Assembly (NCBI GenBank): GCA_965372015.1
Contig: CBDVAP010000077.1
Coordinates: forward strand, 1-13,529
Reading direction: 5' to 3'
Origin: JACZSB01 sp965372015
GTDB lineage: Bacteria > Fidelibacterota > Marinisomatia > SCGC-AAA003-L08 > TS1B11
Length of the DNA stretch: 13,529 nt
A program made the position numbers and the translations under genes. The notes beneath the pieces were generated by a model. It saw only the letters and a list, made by a program, of their open reading frames with translations, had not been told where the DNA came from and ran no database searches. Positions 1-7,881 of the stretch are shown here, piece after piece. The first letter of the stretch is position 1, and each line of letters starts with the position of its first letter.

Positions 1-455
1 TGCCGCCAGTAAAATTTTCCTGGTACGACGGCGGGCTGATGCCGGAAAGGCCGGCCGGGATCGAAGAGGGCCGCAGAATGGGTGATGAGGGCGGTGGCGC
101 CCTGTTCATCGGCGATAAGGGTATGCTGATGTGCAATACTTACGCCCGCAATCCGCGGATAGTGCCCGAGACCGCTATGAAAGCATACCAGCGGCCTGAA
201 AAGACCCTGCCACGCACTGATGTGGGCCACGAGCAGGAATGGATTGCCGCTTGTAAAGGAGGGCCTACCCCCAGCTCGGATTTCGAGGTAGCGGTACCCT
301 TCACAGAGACCGTCCTACTGGGGAATATAGCTATTCGGGTACAGGAGAATCGGAAACTGGAATGGGATGGTGAAAAGATGGAAATCACAAATTTCCCGGA
401 AGCCAATCGATTCGTAAAGCGGGAATACCGAAGCGGGTGGAAGCTGGAAATCTAG
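1..455 (+). CDS. Gfo/Idh/MocA-family oxidoreductase, C-terminal part (5' end outside window)
   Basis: The reading frame is open from base 3, so the gene begins upstream of the window and only its last ~150 codons are present. The visible part is the C-terminal alpha/beta substrate domain of a Gfo/Idh/MocA-type NAD(P)-dependent oxidoreductase. It includes the WYDGG strand, a GRRMGDEGGG loop, the FIGDKGMLMC strand that in this family precedes the 'RNPRIVPE' segment, and a closing region with WDGEKM, FPEAN and REYRSGW. These features resemble the large planctomycete/FCB subfamily usually annotated as exported glucose-fructose-oxidoreductase-like proteins (family knowledge, recalled rather than searched). 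The Rossmann fold and catalytic residues lie outside the window, so substrate and export signal cannot be judged. A second member follows 87 bp downstream on the same strand, suggesting a tandem pair for sugar or polyol metabolism. Confidence 0.85.
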   Translation, partial: PPVKFSWYDGGLMPERPAGIEEGRRMGDEGGGALFIGDKGMLMCNTYARNPRIVPETAMKAYQRPEKTLPRTDVGHEQEWIAACKGGPTPSSDFEVAVPFTETVLLGNIAIRVQENRKLEWDGEKMEITNFPEANRFVKREYRSGWKLEI

Positions 456-542
456 TCGATTTTCTATCCGGCCCCTTTCAGGTACAGTAGTTCTCTTCAC
501 AATTGGTGTGTGTAGATTTTCGACCAACGGGGTATTATTGCT

Positions 543-1907
543 ATGTCTCATCCTAACGAGAACCAGGTCCAAAGCAAATCCCCGCCCATTGATAGGCGGA
601 AATTTTTCCGCTATTCAGCAGCCATGGTTGGCGGCCTCGTTTTGGGATCAAAAACCTTAGCAAGTGCGAAAAAAACCATCTCACCAACAGATAAATTGAA
701 TGTTGCCTTGCTGGGAACCGGTGCGCAGGGGCAGGTGCTGCTCAACTCCTGCCTGAAAATACCGGGAATCCGCATCATCGCCGTTTGTGATATCTGGGCG
801 GCCTATAACCGCCGGCGCGTAAGCCGGTTATTGCAGAAATATCAACACGAACATCGGGTCTATGAGGATTATCGGGAAATGCTGGCTGAGGAACAGGACC
901 TTCACGCCGTGATCATCGCGACCCCCGATTTCTGGCATGCGGAACAGACGGTGGCCTCCTTAGAAGCCGGTTTGGATGTGTATTGTGAGAAGGAAATGTC
1001 CAATACACTGGCAGGCGCCCGTAAAATGGTGGCGGCTGCAGGCCGCACCGGTCGCCTCCTGCAGATCGGGCACCAGCGCCGGAGCAATCCTCGATACATT
1101 CACTGTTATGAAAAGCTGATTCGCGAGGCGGAACTATTTGGTCGTTTTACCACCGTGAACGGGCAATGGAATCGGTCGGTACAGCCCGATCTGGGCTGGC
1201 CGAAAAAGGCCGCCATCGATAGTGCGATCCTGAAAAAATACGGTTTTGCCGATATGCATCAATTTCGGAACTGGCGCTGGTTCAAGGGATTGGGAGGCGG
1301 ACCGGTTGTCGATTTGGGCTCGCATCAGATCGACATATACAATTGGTTTTTAGAAGCCCGCCCGGTTAGTGTGACTGCGGTGGGCGGCACGGACTATTAC
1401 GATCCCCAAACCCATGAATGGTATGATAATGTTCAGGCTTTGTACGAATACCGCACCCGAAGCGGGACTGTGCGGGCTTTTTACCAGGTGATCACCACCA
1501 ATAGGAATGGGGGATACTTCGAAACTTTTATGGGCGACAGGGGGACCTTGCACATATCCGAATCCGCGGGCCGCTGCTCAATTTATCGCGAAGATCAGGC
1601 CCCCTTTTGGGACCAGTGGGTCCAGAAGGGTTACCTCCAGTCGCCGGTGGAAACAGCGGCTCCCACCGGCGCGGTGCTGGATGTCCGGGAAACATTGGCG
1701 CCACCGGCTTACAGTTTGCCCCTTGAGATGAACGATCCCTATCATAAGCCACATCTGGAAAATTTCTTTGATGCCATCCGGGGAAACGCTGAATTGAATT
1801 GCCCGGGGGAGATAGGATATGAAACGGCGGTGACGGTATTGAAGGCCAATCAGGCGGTGGCCGACGAACGGAAGATCCCCTTCCGCTCCACCGATTTCAA
1901 GATTTAA
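543..1907 (+). CDS. Tat-exported Gfo/Idh/MocA-family oxidoreductase
   Basis: This is a 454-residue NAD(P)-dependent oxidoreductase of the Gfo/Idh/MocA family, probably acting on a sugar or cyclitol outside the cytoplasm. A twin-arginine signal is visible: RRKFFR at residues 18-23, followed by a hydrophobic stretch to about residue 40. The Rossmann nucleotide loop GTGAQG is at 58-63. The family's 'EKP' lysine motif appears as E149-K150-E151, so the lysine is kept but the proline is not. The C-terminal domain carries DLGSHQID at 257-264, whose aspartate and histidine match the usual catalytic region. Length is normal for the exported subfamily. The start codon has no strong Shine-Dalgarno sequence, but this start is the one that leaves the Tat signal intact. 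It lies 87 bp after a related gene and 73 bp before the cytochrome operon, so co-transcription with either is possible but unproven. Confidence 0.9.
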   Translation: MSHPNENQVQSKSPPIDRRKFFRYSAAMVGGLVLGSKTLASAKKTISPTDKLNVALLGTGAQGQVLLNSCLKIPGIRIIAVCDIWAAYNRRRVSRLLQKYQHEHRVYEDYREMLAEEQDLHAVIIATPDFWHAEQTVASLEAGLDVYCEKEMSNTLAGARKMVAAAGRTGRLLQIGHQRRSNPRYIHCYEKLIREAELFGRFTTVNGQWNRSVQPDLGWPKKAAIDSAILKKYGFADMHQFRNWRWFKGLGGGPVVDLGSHQIDIYNWFLEARPVSVTAVGGTDYYDPQTHEWYDNVQALYEYRTRSGTVRAFYQVITTNRNGGYFETFMGDRGTLHISESAGRCSIYREDQAPFWDQWVQKGYLQSPVETAAPTGAVLDVRETLAPPAYSLPLEMNDPYHKPHLENFFDAIRGNAELNCPGEIGYETAVTVLKANQAVADERKIPFRSTDFKI

Positions 1908-1980
1908 AGCCTAAGCCCCGGCCGTCCGAGAAACAAACCTGCAGATGAAATTGAACCGGATTCCAACCAACTAGCGCCCA

Positions 1981-3891
1981 TTGATATCCCGGCCTCAATC
2001 CTCTTTTTTATTGGGCTGCCTGTGGGCCGGTTTTTTCTTGGGAATCCTGAATCCACTGACAATTTATGCTGCCGAACCGATAGATTCAGCAGCCGTTACC
2101 ACCAAGCTCGGTGATCGAGGCCTTTCCGGCCGGATCGCACCCGTGCACCTCCTGGACCTCATCGATCATGAGGGCGCGAAAATACTGTCAGCCGACGACT
2201 TCCCCTTGCCGTTTTCCATGGAGCAGACCTGCAACCCGTGCCATGATTATGACGCAATCGCCGGGGGTTGGCATTTCAACGCCGGGCAGGCAGACATAGG
2301 CCCGGGTCGCCCCGGCCAACCCTGGATCTATGTAGACACGACGCTGGGAATCCAGCTGCCATTGTCATATCGTAATTGGCCCGGTATTGTGCATCCGATA
2401 GATCTTGGCCTCTCCCGCTGGGACTTTCTGGAGAAATTTGGTGGACTGATGCCCGGCGGATGGGGCGAGGACTGGCAGGCCGAACAACCGGTTTATCGTC
2501 CCGAATGGTTTACCTCCGGGGAACCTGAGGTGAACTGCCTGGCCTGCCATGACCGCTCGTTCAAGCAGGATCGGGCGGAATACAACCGCCAGATGCGCCT
2601 GGGGAATTACGCCTGGGCTGCAACTGCGGCCGGTGGTTTGGTCGATGTGAGCGGCGCGGCATATAACTTGCCCCCATTATATGATCCCTTCCTGCCCCAT
2701 CCTTTAGACGAGGAGAATCAGAATTCTCCCACGGTTCGCTACCGGCCGGATGTTTTTACCGCTAAAGATGAGGTATTGCTGGATCTTACGCGGCAGGTTC
2801 CGAACGAACGCTGTTATGCTTGCCATTCGAGTCTCTATTCCCTCGAATATCCGGGAGCATTCGAACCGCTTCCCGCTGACATCCATATCACAGCTGGATT
2901 GAGTTGTGTGGATTGCCACCGAAATGGCCTGGACCATCAGATTATTCGAGGATATGAGGGAGAGAGCGCCGGGGAAGCTTGGCTCAGTTGTCGTGGTTGT
3001 CACTTAGGTCAGCAGACGGCCGGTTCGCCGGCCGGTCGTTTCGGGGCTCCCGAGCCGGACCATGCCGGTATGCCCGCTTCCCATCTGATTACGATCAGCT
3101 GCACTACCTGCCATGCCGGTCCGTGGCCACAACACGATCAGCGCCGGGTGAAAACCTCCCAATCCCATGCCCTCGGCACTCATTCCGTTGATCCTGCCCC
3201 CTCAGCCCCGCCAGGCATTTCGGGCCCCGTTTACTTGCCGGGCGCCGATGGCATGCTGACCCCCCAATTGGCCCTCTGGCCCGCCTTTTGGGGATTCATG
3301 GATGGGCAAACGATTCAGCCGCTACAAATAGAGCAGGTCCGGCAGTTGCGGGCCGGAGCAGCCCTTTTTGACAGCACACTGGAACAGAGCCGCTGGCCCC
3401 GGGACAGTATTGATGTTGCCCTGGCCCTGGCAGGTTTAGACAGCCTTTTCCCGGGTGAGCGGCAACCGGTTTACGTTAGCGCAGGGTTGGTTTCGCGATT
3501 GCAGCCGGATGGCCGGTTGATCAGCTTCACAAATTCCGCGGGCGATCCATACATCTGGCCGATCGCCCATGCCGTCAGGCCTGCCCGCCAGGCCTTGGGC
3601 GCGAGCGGATGCCGGGATTGCCATTCGGGGAGCGCCGCCTTTTTCTATGGCGAAGTTGAGGCTGCCACCCTGGGGTATCCCGTCCAGGGCGCCAAGCGAA
3701 CAAGGTCTGAGATGATGGGCACGAGTGTGCTCTACGCCCACTTGTTGGATGGCACGATTCTAATGCGGCCGGCCTTCAAATTGGTCTTGATCCTGGGAAC
3801 GATTCTGATCTCGGCAGTAGTGCTTTTGATATTCTTTAAGCTCCTGGATAAATTATTGAACAGCTATGCACCTAAACGGTTGGAACCTTGA
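1981..3891 (+). CDS. Heptaheme c-type cytochrome, membrane-anchored
   Basis: This 636-residue exported protein has seven CxxCH heme-attachment motifs, at residues 84-88, 176-180, 278-282, 309-313, 337-341, 374-378 and 544-548. An N-terminal hydrophobic signal (about residues 8-31, ending near YAA-EP) directs export, and a single helix at about 600-621 with a basic tail would anchor the C terminus in the membrane. The heme domain is therefore extracytoplasmic, as covalent c-heme attachment requires. The seventh motif lies about 166 residues after the sixth, suggesting a separate C-terminal module. I do not recognise a named enzyme; it may be an electron-transfer protein or a multiheme reductase. 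The start is TTG, because an in-frame TAG at 1972-1974 blocks any earlier start and no ATG precedes the signal; no convincing Shine-Dalgarno is seen. The next gene starts 6 bp after the stop. Confidence 0.9.
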   Translation: MISRPQSSFLLGCLWAGFFLGILNPLTIYAAEPIDSAAVTTKLGDRGLSGRIAPVHLLDLIDHEGAKILSADDFPLPFSMEQTCNPCHDYDAIAGGWHFNAGQADIGPGRPGQPWIYVDTTLGIQLPLSYRNWPGIVHPIDLGLSRWDFLEKFGGLMPGGWGEDWQAEQPVYRPEWFTSGEPEVNCLACHDRSFKQDRAEYNRQMRLGNYAWAATAAGGLVDVSGAAYNLPPLYDPFLPHPLDEENQNSPTVRYRPDVFTAKDEVLLDLTRQVPNERCYACHSSLYSLEYPGAFEPLPADIHITAGLSCVDCHRNGLDHQIIRGYEGESAGEAWLSCRGCHLGQQTAGSPAGRFGAPEPDHAGMPASHLITISCTTCHAGPWPQHDQRRVKTSQSHALGTHSVDPAPSAPPGISGPVYLPGADGMLTPQLALWPAFWGFMDGQTIQPLQIEQVRQLRAGAALFDSTLEQSRWPRDSIDVALALAGLDSLFPGERQPVYVSAGLVSRLQPDGRLISFTNSAGDPYIWPIAHAVRPARQALGASGCRDCHSGSAAFFYGEVEAATLGYPVQGAKRTRSEMMGTSVLYAHLLDGTILMRPAFKLVLILGTILISAVVLLIFFKLLDKLLNSYAPKRLEP

Positions 3892-3897
3892 TCGGCA

Positions 3898-4491
3898 ATG
3901 ATATTTGAATATACAATAGCTGTCTGCGGGATTGGCTGCACTGCATTTCTTGGGTACATTGCCTGGAAAGACCGGCCAGCTGCGATAAGCGGTAGAGTCC
4001 AAGGATCATCCCCGGATGTGATTGATAAATATTCCGAGCCGGATCGCAAGCTCCGCCGAATAGTGACTGCTTTGGCGATCACACTGGGATTAACGGGATT
4101 CGTCTCCGTTCCGCTGAGCAACGTCGGCTTAAGGGATGGATTGGTCATGTTACATACGGTTCTGGGAGCGTTCTTCATTCTGGCGCTGCTCCCATTGTTG
4201 ATGCTGAGGGCTGGAAGTATGGGGCGCCGCGCCCTGGAATTAATAAATGATCATGATAGGCACTCCCCAAAAACCTCCCCAGGTTTCGGGACGTACTTGA
4301 GCGTCGGTATTTTCTGGATCATGGCCGTACTGGCGATCTGCCTGCTGGCCACAGTCTGGGGCATGTTTTCGACGGCTGTGTCGCAGGCCGAACAGGCTGT
4401 TTTGCGCCAGCTGCACACGATGTTCTCAATACTGTTCTTGCTCTTGCTGGGAGCATTCTCCCGACAGATAATACGATCCAGCCGGATTTGA
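3898..4491 (+). CDS. Five-helix membrane protein, possible b-type cytochrome partner
   Basis: This 197-residue integral membrane protein has about five predicted helices: roughly residues 3-23, 54-76, 82-103, 131-156 and 170-191. Helices three and five each begin with the same Leu-His-Thr triplet, with histidines at 86 and 173. Paired membrane histidines of this kind ligate heme in many b-type cytochromes, and the gene follows a multiheme cytochrome c by only 6 bp. I therefore infer a quinone- or heme-linked membrane partner that passes electrons to or from the cytochrome. This is inference: I cannot assign the protein to a named family, and only two candidate ligands are obvious, enough for one heme. 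There is no visible ribosome binding site, so translation is probably coupled to the upstream gene. A 50-bp gap separates it from the next gene. Confidence 0.8.
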   Translation: MIFEYTIAVCGIGCTAFLGYIAWKDRPAAISGRVQGSSPDVIDKYSEPDRKLRRIVTALAITLGLTGFVSVPLSNVGLRDGLVMLHTVLGAFFILALLPLLMLRAGSMGRRALELINDHDRHSPKTSPGFGTYLSVGIFWIMAVLAICLLATVWGMFSTAVSQAEQAVLRQLHTMFSILFLLLLGAFSRQIIRSSRI

Positions 4492-4541
4492 GATGACCAA
4501 CCGGTATACACCGTGAGCCTCTATAATGAAAAGGCCAAATA

Positions 4542-5222
4542 ATGAATAATGCACACCTTCGTGAAATTAGTTTGGTGCTGCTAAGTGTCCTGTCTCTTAA
4601 CAATGCCCAGGTAGCAGCCCAGGAAAAGTTGGTACCACTGGAAATCGAATTACCCAAGCCAATGTTCATAGGAACACCACAAAATCTGCGGGTCCCTAAT
4701 CTGGAGAAACCACTGGGAAAGCCCCGGCCGCCCTTTCTGGCCCCGACGGGAACGTTGAACCTGGCTTTGGGCAAACCGGTCACAAGTTCCGATGATTTCC
4801 CGGTAATCGGGGAGTTGGAGATGGTCACCGATGGCGATAAGGAGGCCCCGGATGGTAGCTTTGTGGAGCTGGGGCCATTTCTGCAGCAGGTGACTATTGA
4901 CCTGGGACAGCCTTGCGAACTGTTTGCCGTGGTCGTTTGGCACTACCACATGCAGCCGTTAGTGTATTTCGATGTGATTATTCAAATCGCCAGCGATTCC
5001 ACCTTCGAAAATGATCCGGCCACCATTTACAATAACGATCTTGATAGTTCCGCCGCACTCGGGCTGGGGACAGATAAACACTATGTGGAAACGGCGGAAG
5101 GCAGACTGGTGGATGCCAAAGGCACTATTGGCAGATATGTGCGTCTGTACAGCAGTGGGAACACCAGCAATGAATTAAACCATTACATCGAGGTGGAAGT
5201 ATACGGCCGACCGGTGGAGTAA
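4542..5222 (+). CDS. Exported discoidin-like (F5/8 type C-like) domain protein
   Basis: This 226-residue protein has a signal peptide (about residues 1-26, cleavage near QVAA-QE), a proline-rich linker (about 35-68), and a single beta-rich domain (about 71-224). The domain opens with NLALGKPVTSS and ends with RYVRLYSSG and EVEVYG, the pattern of F5/8 type C (discoidin) carbohydrate- or ligand-binding folds. A WHYH cluster at 133-136 is unusual and could be a metal or heme contact, but that is speculation. No catalytic motif is visible. The protein should sit in the periplasm or on the cell surface, where it could bind a glycan or dock onto the neighbouring cytochrome. AAGG at 4531-4534 is a plausible ribosome binding site. 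The stop codon TAA shares its last base with the next gene's ATG, so the two are translationally coupled. Confidence 0.82.
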   Translation: MNNAHLREISLVLLSVLSLNNAQVAAQEKLVPLEIELPKPMFIGTPQNLRVPNLEKPLGKPRPPFLAPTGTLNLALGKPVTSSDDFPVIGELEMVTDGDKEAPDGSFVELGPFLQQVTIDLGQPCELFAVVVWHYHMQPLVYFDVIIQIASDSTFENDPATIYNNDLDSSAALGLGTDKHYVETAEGRLVDAKGTIGRYVRLYSSGNTSNELNHYIEVEVYGRPVE

Positions 5223-6838
5223 TGCTCAACCGCCAGGTTTTCAACCTCCTAATAGCGCTACTGGTACTGGTGGCCTTCGCCATCAGGGTCCCTGATCTTG
5301 ATGGGAAACCGATGCATACCGATGAGGCGGTGCATGCCTATAAGACCGGTGAACTGCTGGAAGGATATGCATTCCGCTATGATCCCCTCGATTTCCACGG
5401 CCCACTGCTCCATTTTTCCGCCTGGATCAGTGCCCGGCTGCATGGGATCCATGAGTACAGGGATCTAGAGCCCAGACACCTGCGCTTGGCGACCGTGGTT
5501 TATGGCAGTCTGATAATCGCCTGGCTCTGGGCGCTGTATAAGTGTATCCCCCCCCTCGCGCTAGTATTTTCCGGTGCCCTATTTATAGTCTCACCGGCCC
5601 TGGTGTACTATAGTAGATATTTTATTATGGAAACCCTGCTGGTGTTCTTCCACCTGGGATTCACTATAGCAATTATGCGCTACCTGGTGAAGCCCACAAC
5701 AAAGTGGCTGTTGATCGGGGCGATTTGCCTGGGGCTGATGTTCGCCACCAAGGAGACGGCACTTTTATACCTGCTGGCCGCCGGGCTGGGATTGGCTGCA
5801 ACCGTGGCACTTGCACCGAGCCGGAGCGGCATACTGTCTCGTCTGAAGCTGGCTGCCCGGCCCTGGCATGTACCCCTGTTTTTCCTCATAGTCGCCTTGG
5901 TTTTCACGATCCTCGTTTCCGCGTTTGGGTCAAATTGGGAGAATATCGGCACTTATCTCCAGGGCTATGGGACCCATCTCCAGAGAGGCCTGCATGAAAA
6001 TGCTCATGTGAAACCGTGGTATTATTACGGCCGGCTGCTGATTTTTTCACACTGGGATTCTGGACCGGTCTGGAGCGAGGGTCTGATCCTGGTTTTAGGC
6101 GCTATAGGCGCGGTTCACTTTTACCGTCAACGAAATTCCGCCAAAAGCCCCCAGGTTACGGCCCACAATTTTCTGGTATGGAACACATTCCTGGGAATTA
6201 TATTATTTTCCCTGGTTCCATACAAGACTCCCTGGAATATGCTGGGATATTTGGCCGGTATGATTTTGCTGGCCGGCCAGGGGGTGTTGGTTTTATTTGA
6301 AAAATATTCCGGGCATCGCCAGAGATTGCTGCTGGCCGGGATCCTTTTATTAGGCTTCGGCCACCTGGCTTGGCAGATGGTGGCAGCCACGACCAGATAT
6401 GACGCCAGCCCGTTGAATCCGTATGTTTACGCCCATACTTCTCACGATCTGGATAAGCTGGTGACCGGCCTGAATCAAGCTGCGGCCGTTGACTCTGTCG
6501 GTTTCGACCTGCCCATTCAGGTGATTGCCACCGGGCACGATTACTGGCCCCTGCCATGGGATTTGCGAAGGTTCTCTACTGTCTACTGGTGGGAAACCAT
6601 CGATTCGGGCATTGCCCCGGCCGCTGTTATTATAGGATGTATGACAGAAAACGATCAGGATTCTGTTGAAGCTAACATAGCGGATTATGTATATAGTGGA
6701 TTTGCGCCCGGTCAAAAAACCATGTATACATCCCTGTTTGGAGCTCCGATTGCTCTCCGCCCGGGAGTCACACTTGCGACCTTCATAAGATATGACCTAT
6801 ATAATCGGCTCCCCATGGTTGTGCAAGGTGAACCTTAG
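5222..6838 (+). CDS. Agl23/TIGR03663-type GT-C membrane glycosyltransferase-like protein
   Basis: This 538-residue polytopic membrane protein has about ten hydrophobic segments. The first loop has H32-T33-D34-E35 and then H59-G60-P61. The DE dipeptide and HGP tripeptide near the N terminus are the invariant features described for TIGR03663 ('flippase activity-associated protein Agl23'), a relative of dolichyl-phosphate-mannose protein mannosyltransferases. SRYFIMET at 131-138 and K177-E178 fit the further conserved loop residues of GT-C enzymes, which transfer sugar from a polyprenyl-phosphate donor on the outer face of the membrane. The exact reaction and acceptor are unknown. The start overlaps the previous stop by one base and the stop overlaps the next start by one base, placing it firmly in the cytochrome/ApbE operon. 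A gene for a polyprenyl-phosphate sugar synthase lies nearby on the other strand and could supply its donor. Confidence 0.85.
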   Translation: MLNRQVFNLLIALLVLVAFAIRVPDLDGKPMHTDEAVHAYKTGELLEGYAFRYDPLDFHGPLLHFSAWISARLHGIHEYRDLEPRHLRLATVVYGSLIIAWLWALYKCIPPLALVFSGALFIVSPALVYYSRYFIMETLLVFFHLGFTIAIMRYLVKPTTKWLLIGAICLGLMFATKETALLYLLAAGLGLAATVALAPSRSGILSRLKLAARPWHVPLFFLIVALVFTILVSAFGSNWENIGTYLQGYGTHLQRGLHENAHVKPWYYYGRLLIFSHWDSGPVWSEGLILVLGAIGAVHFYRQRNSAKSPQVTAHNFLVWNTFLGIILFSLVPYKTPWNMLGYLAGMILLAGQGVLVLFEKYSGHRQRLLLAGILLLGFGHLAWQMVAATTRYDASPLNPYVYAHTSHDLDKLVTGLNQAAAVDSVGFDLPIQVIATGHDYWPLPWDLRRFSTVYWWETIDSGIAPAAVIIGCMTENDQDSVEANIADYVYSGFAPGQKTMYTSLFGAPIALRPGVTLATFIRYDLYNRLPMVVQGEP

Positions 6839-7881
6839 TGGCCTCTAATCACCTCGAAGAGGGACCGGGGTTGGTGAAAACCGGCGCGGTTTCGGTGCAT
6901 AAATATTCCCACTTTGCCATGGGGACCATATTCGAACTGTTCCTGGATCATGTGGAGCAGGAATATGCCTCGCAAGCCGCTGCCGCCTGCTTTCAGAGCC
7001 TGGACGAGGTGGAGCTGGAATTAAGTCGCTTCCTTGAGAATAGCGATATCTCCCGGATTGTGGCGCTCAAGCGGGATGAAAAGTTAATCTTGGGCCGGCA
7101 CGCCTATGCTTGCCTGGCACTGTCACAGAAAATGACCCGGGAGACCGGAGGAGCTTTTGATGTAGCCTATCTATCGGGTGAAGGTTGCACCGGGGCCTCG
7201 CAGAATCGGGCCAAACCCAGGACAAAAGACCCCCTTGTTACGGAAAGAACAACGAATATCCCGGAGCTATTCAGGCTGGACCCCGGCAATCGGGAAATTC
7301 AGAACCTGACTGAGGCGCTCACTCTCGACTTGGGGGGTATCGGGAAAGGTTATGCCCTTGATTGTATGGCCGATATCCTGAATGAATGGGAGTTGCGGCG
7401 GGCGCTATTACAGGGGGGACGCAGTTCCGTGCTGGCTATGGATGCACCTCAGGGCCAGGCAGGGTGGCTTTTATCCATCAGTCATCCCGGGGAAAACGGC
7501 GGAATATTGGCGAGATTGAACTTGCGGAACCGGGCGCTGGGAGCCTCGGGGGTTTTGAAAGGACCCCATATCAAGAAACCATCGAGTTACAGCGGCCCCC
7601 GTGATAACCAAGTTCGGGCGACCTGGACAATAGGCACTTCTGCGGCCGAGATGGATGCCTTGGCAACGGCGGCCATGCTTATTGAAGAGCAGCTACTTAT
7701 ACGATGCTGCCAAAAATTCTGCCGGGCGGCTGCCAGACTGGAAGGCCAACCGGCAATGAAGGATATCGCTACCACCAGCCAACTGCTGTTATATGGGCCG
7801 GAGCAGGATTTATTCACTTTGGAATTGCCGTTATCCGCGGGACCTCCCGAAGGTCTTGAACAGGAAAACCAGCTCCTTTAA
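6838..7881 (+). CDS. ApbE-family FAD:protein FMN transferase (no visible signal peptide)
   Basis: This 347-residue protein matches the ApbE family, which attaches FMN covalently to threonine or serine in [ST]GA[ST]-type motifs of redox proteins. Visible motifs in order are MGTIFEL (28-34), TGGAFDV (103-109), LDLGGIGKGYALD (163-175), GGRSSVLA (193-200), a histidine-isoleucine pair (244-245), and MDALATA (272-278) with the Mg2+-binding D273 and T277. The usual DPxTG after the HI pair is replaced by KKPSS. Start is GTG, sharing one base with the upstream TAG, which indicates coupled translation. Most characterised bacterial ApbE proteins are exported lipoproteins; this one begins with a polar stretch, no lipobox and no hydrophobic core, so it may act in the cytoplasm. 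Its C-terminal 51 bp overlap the convergent minus-strand gene. No flavinylation target is evident in the window. Confidence 0.88.
   Translation: MASNHLEEGPGLVKTGAVSVHKYSHFAMGTIFELFLDHVEQEYASQAAAACFQSLDEVELELSRFLENSDISRIVALKRDEKLILGRHAYACLALSQKMTRETGGAFDVAYLSGEGCTGASQNRAKPRTKDPLVTERTTNIPELFRLDPGNREIQNLTEALTLDLGGIGKGYALDCMADILNEWELRRALLQGGRSSVLAMDAPQGQAGWLLSISHPGENGGILARLNLRNRALGASGVLKGPHIKKPSSYSGPRDNQVRATWTIGTSAAEMDALATAAMLIEEQLLIRCCQKFCRAAARLEGQPAMKDIATTSQLLLYGPEQDLFTLELPLSAGPPEGLEQENQLL

Noticed and set aside
7587..7817. Minus-strand frame inside the ApbE gene
   Set aside because: It is a shadow of ApbE, whose motifs are clear on the other strand.
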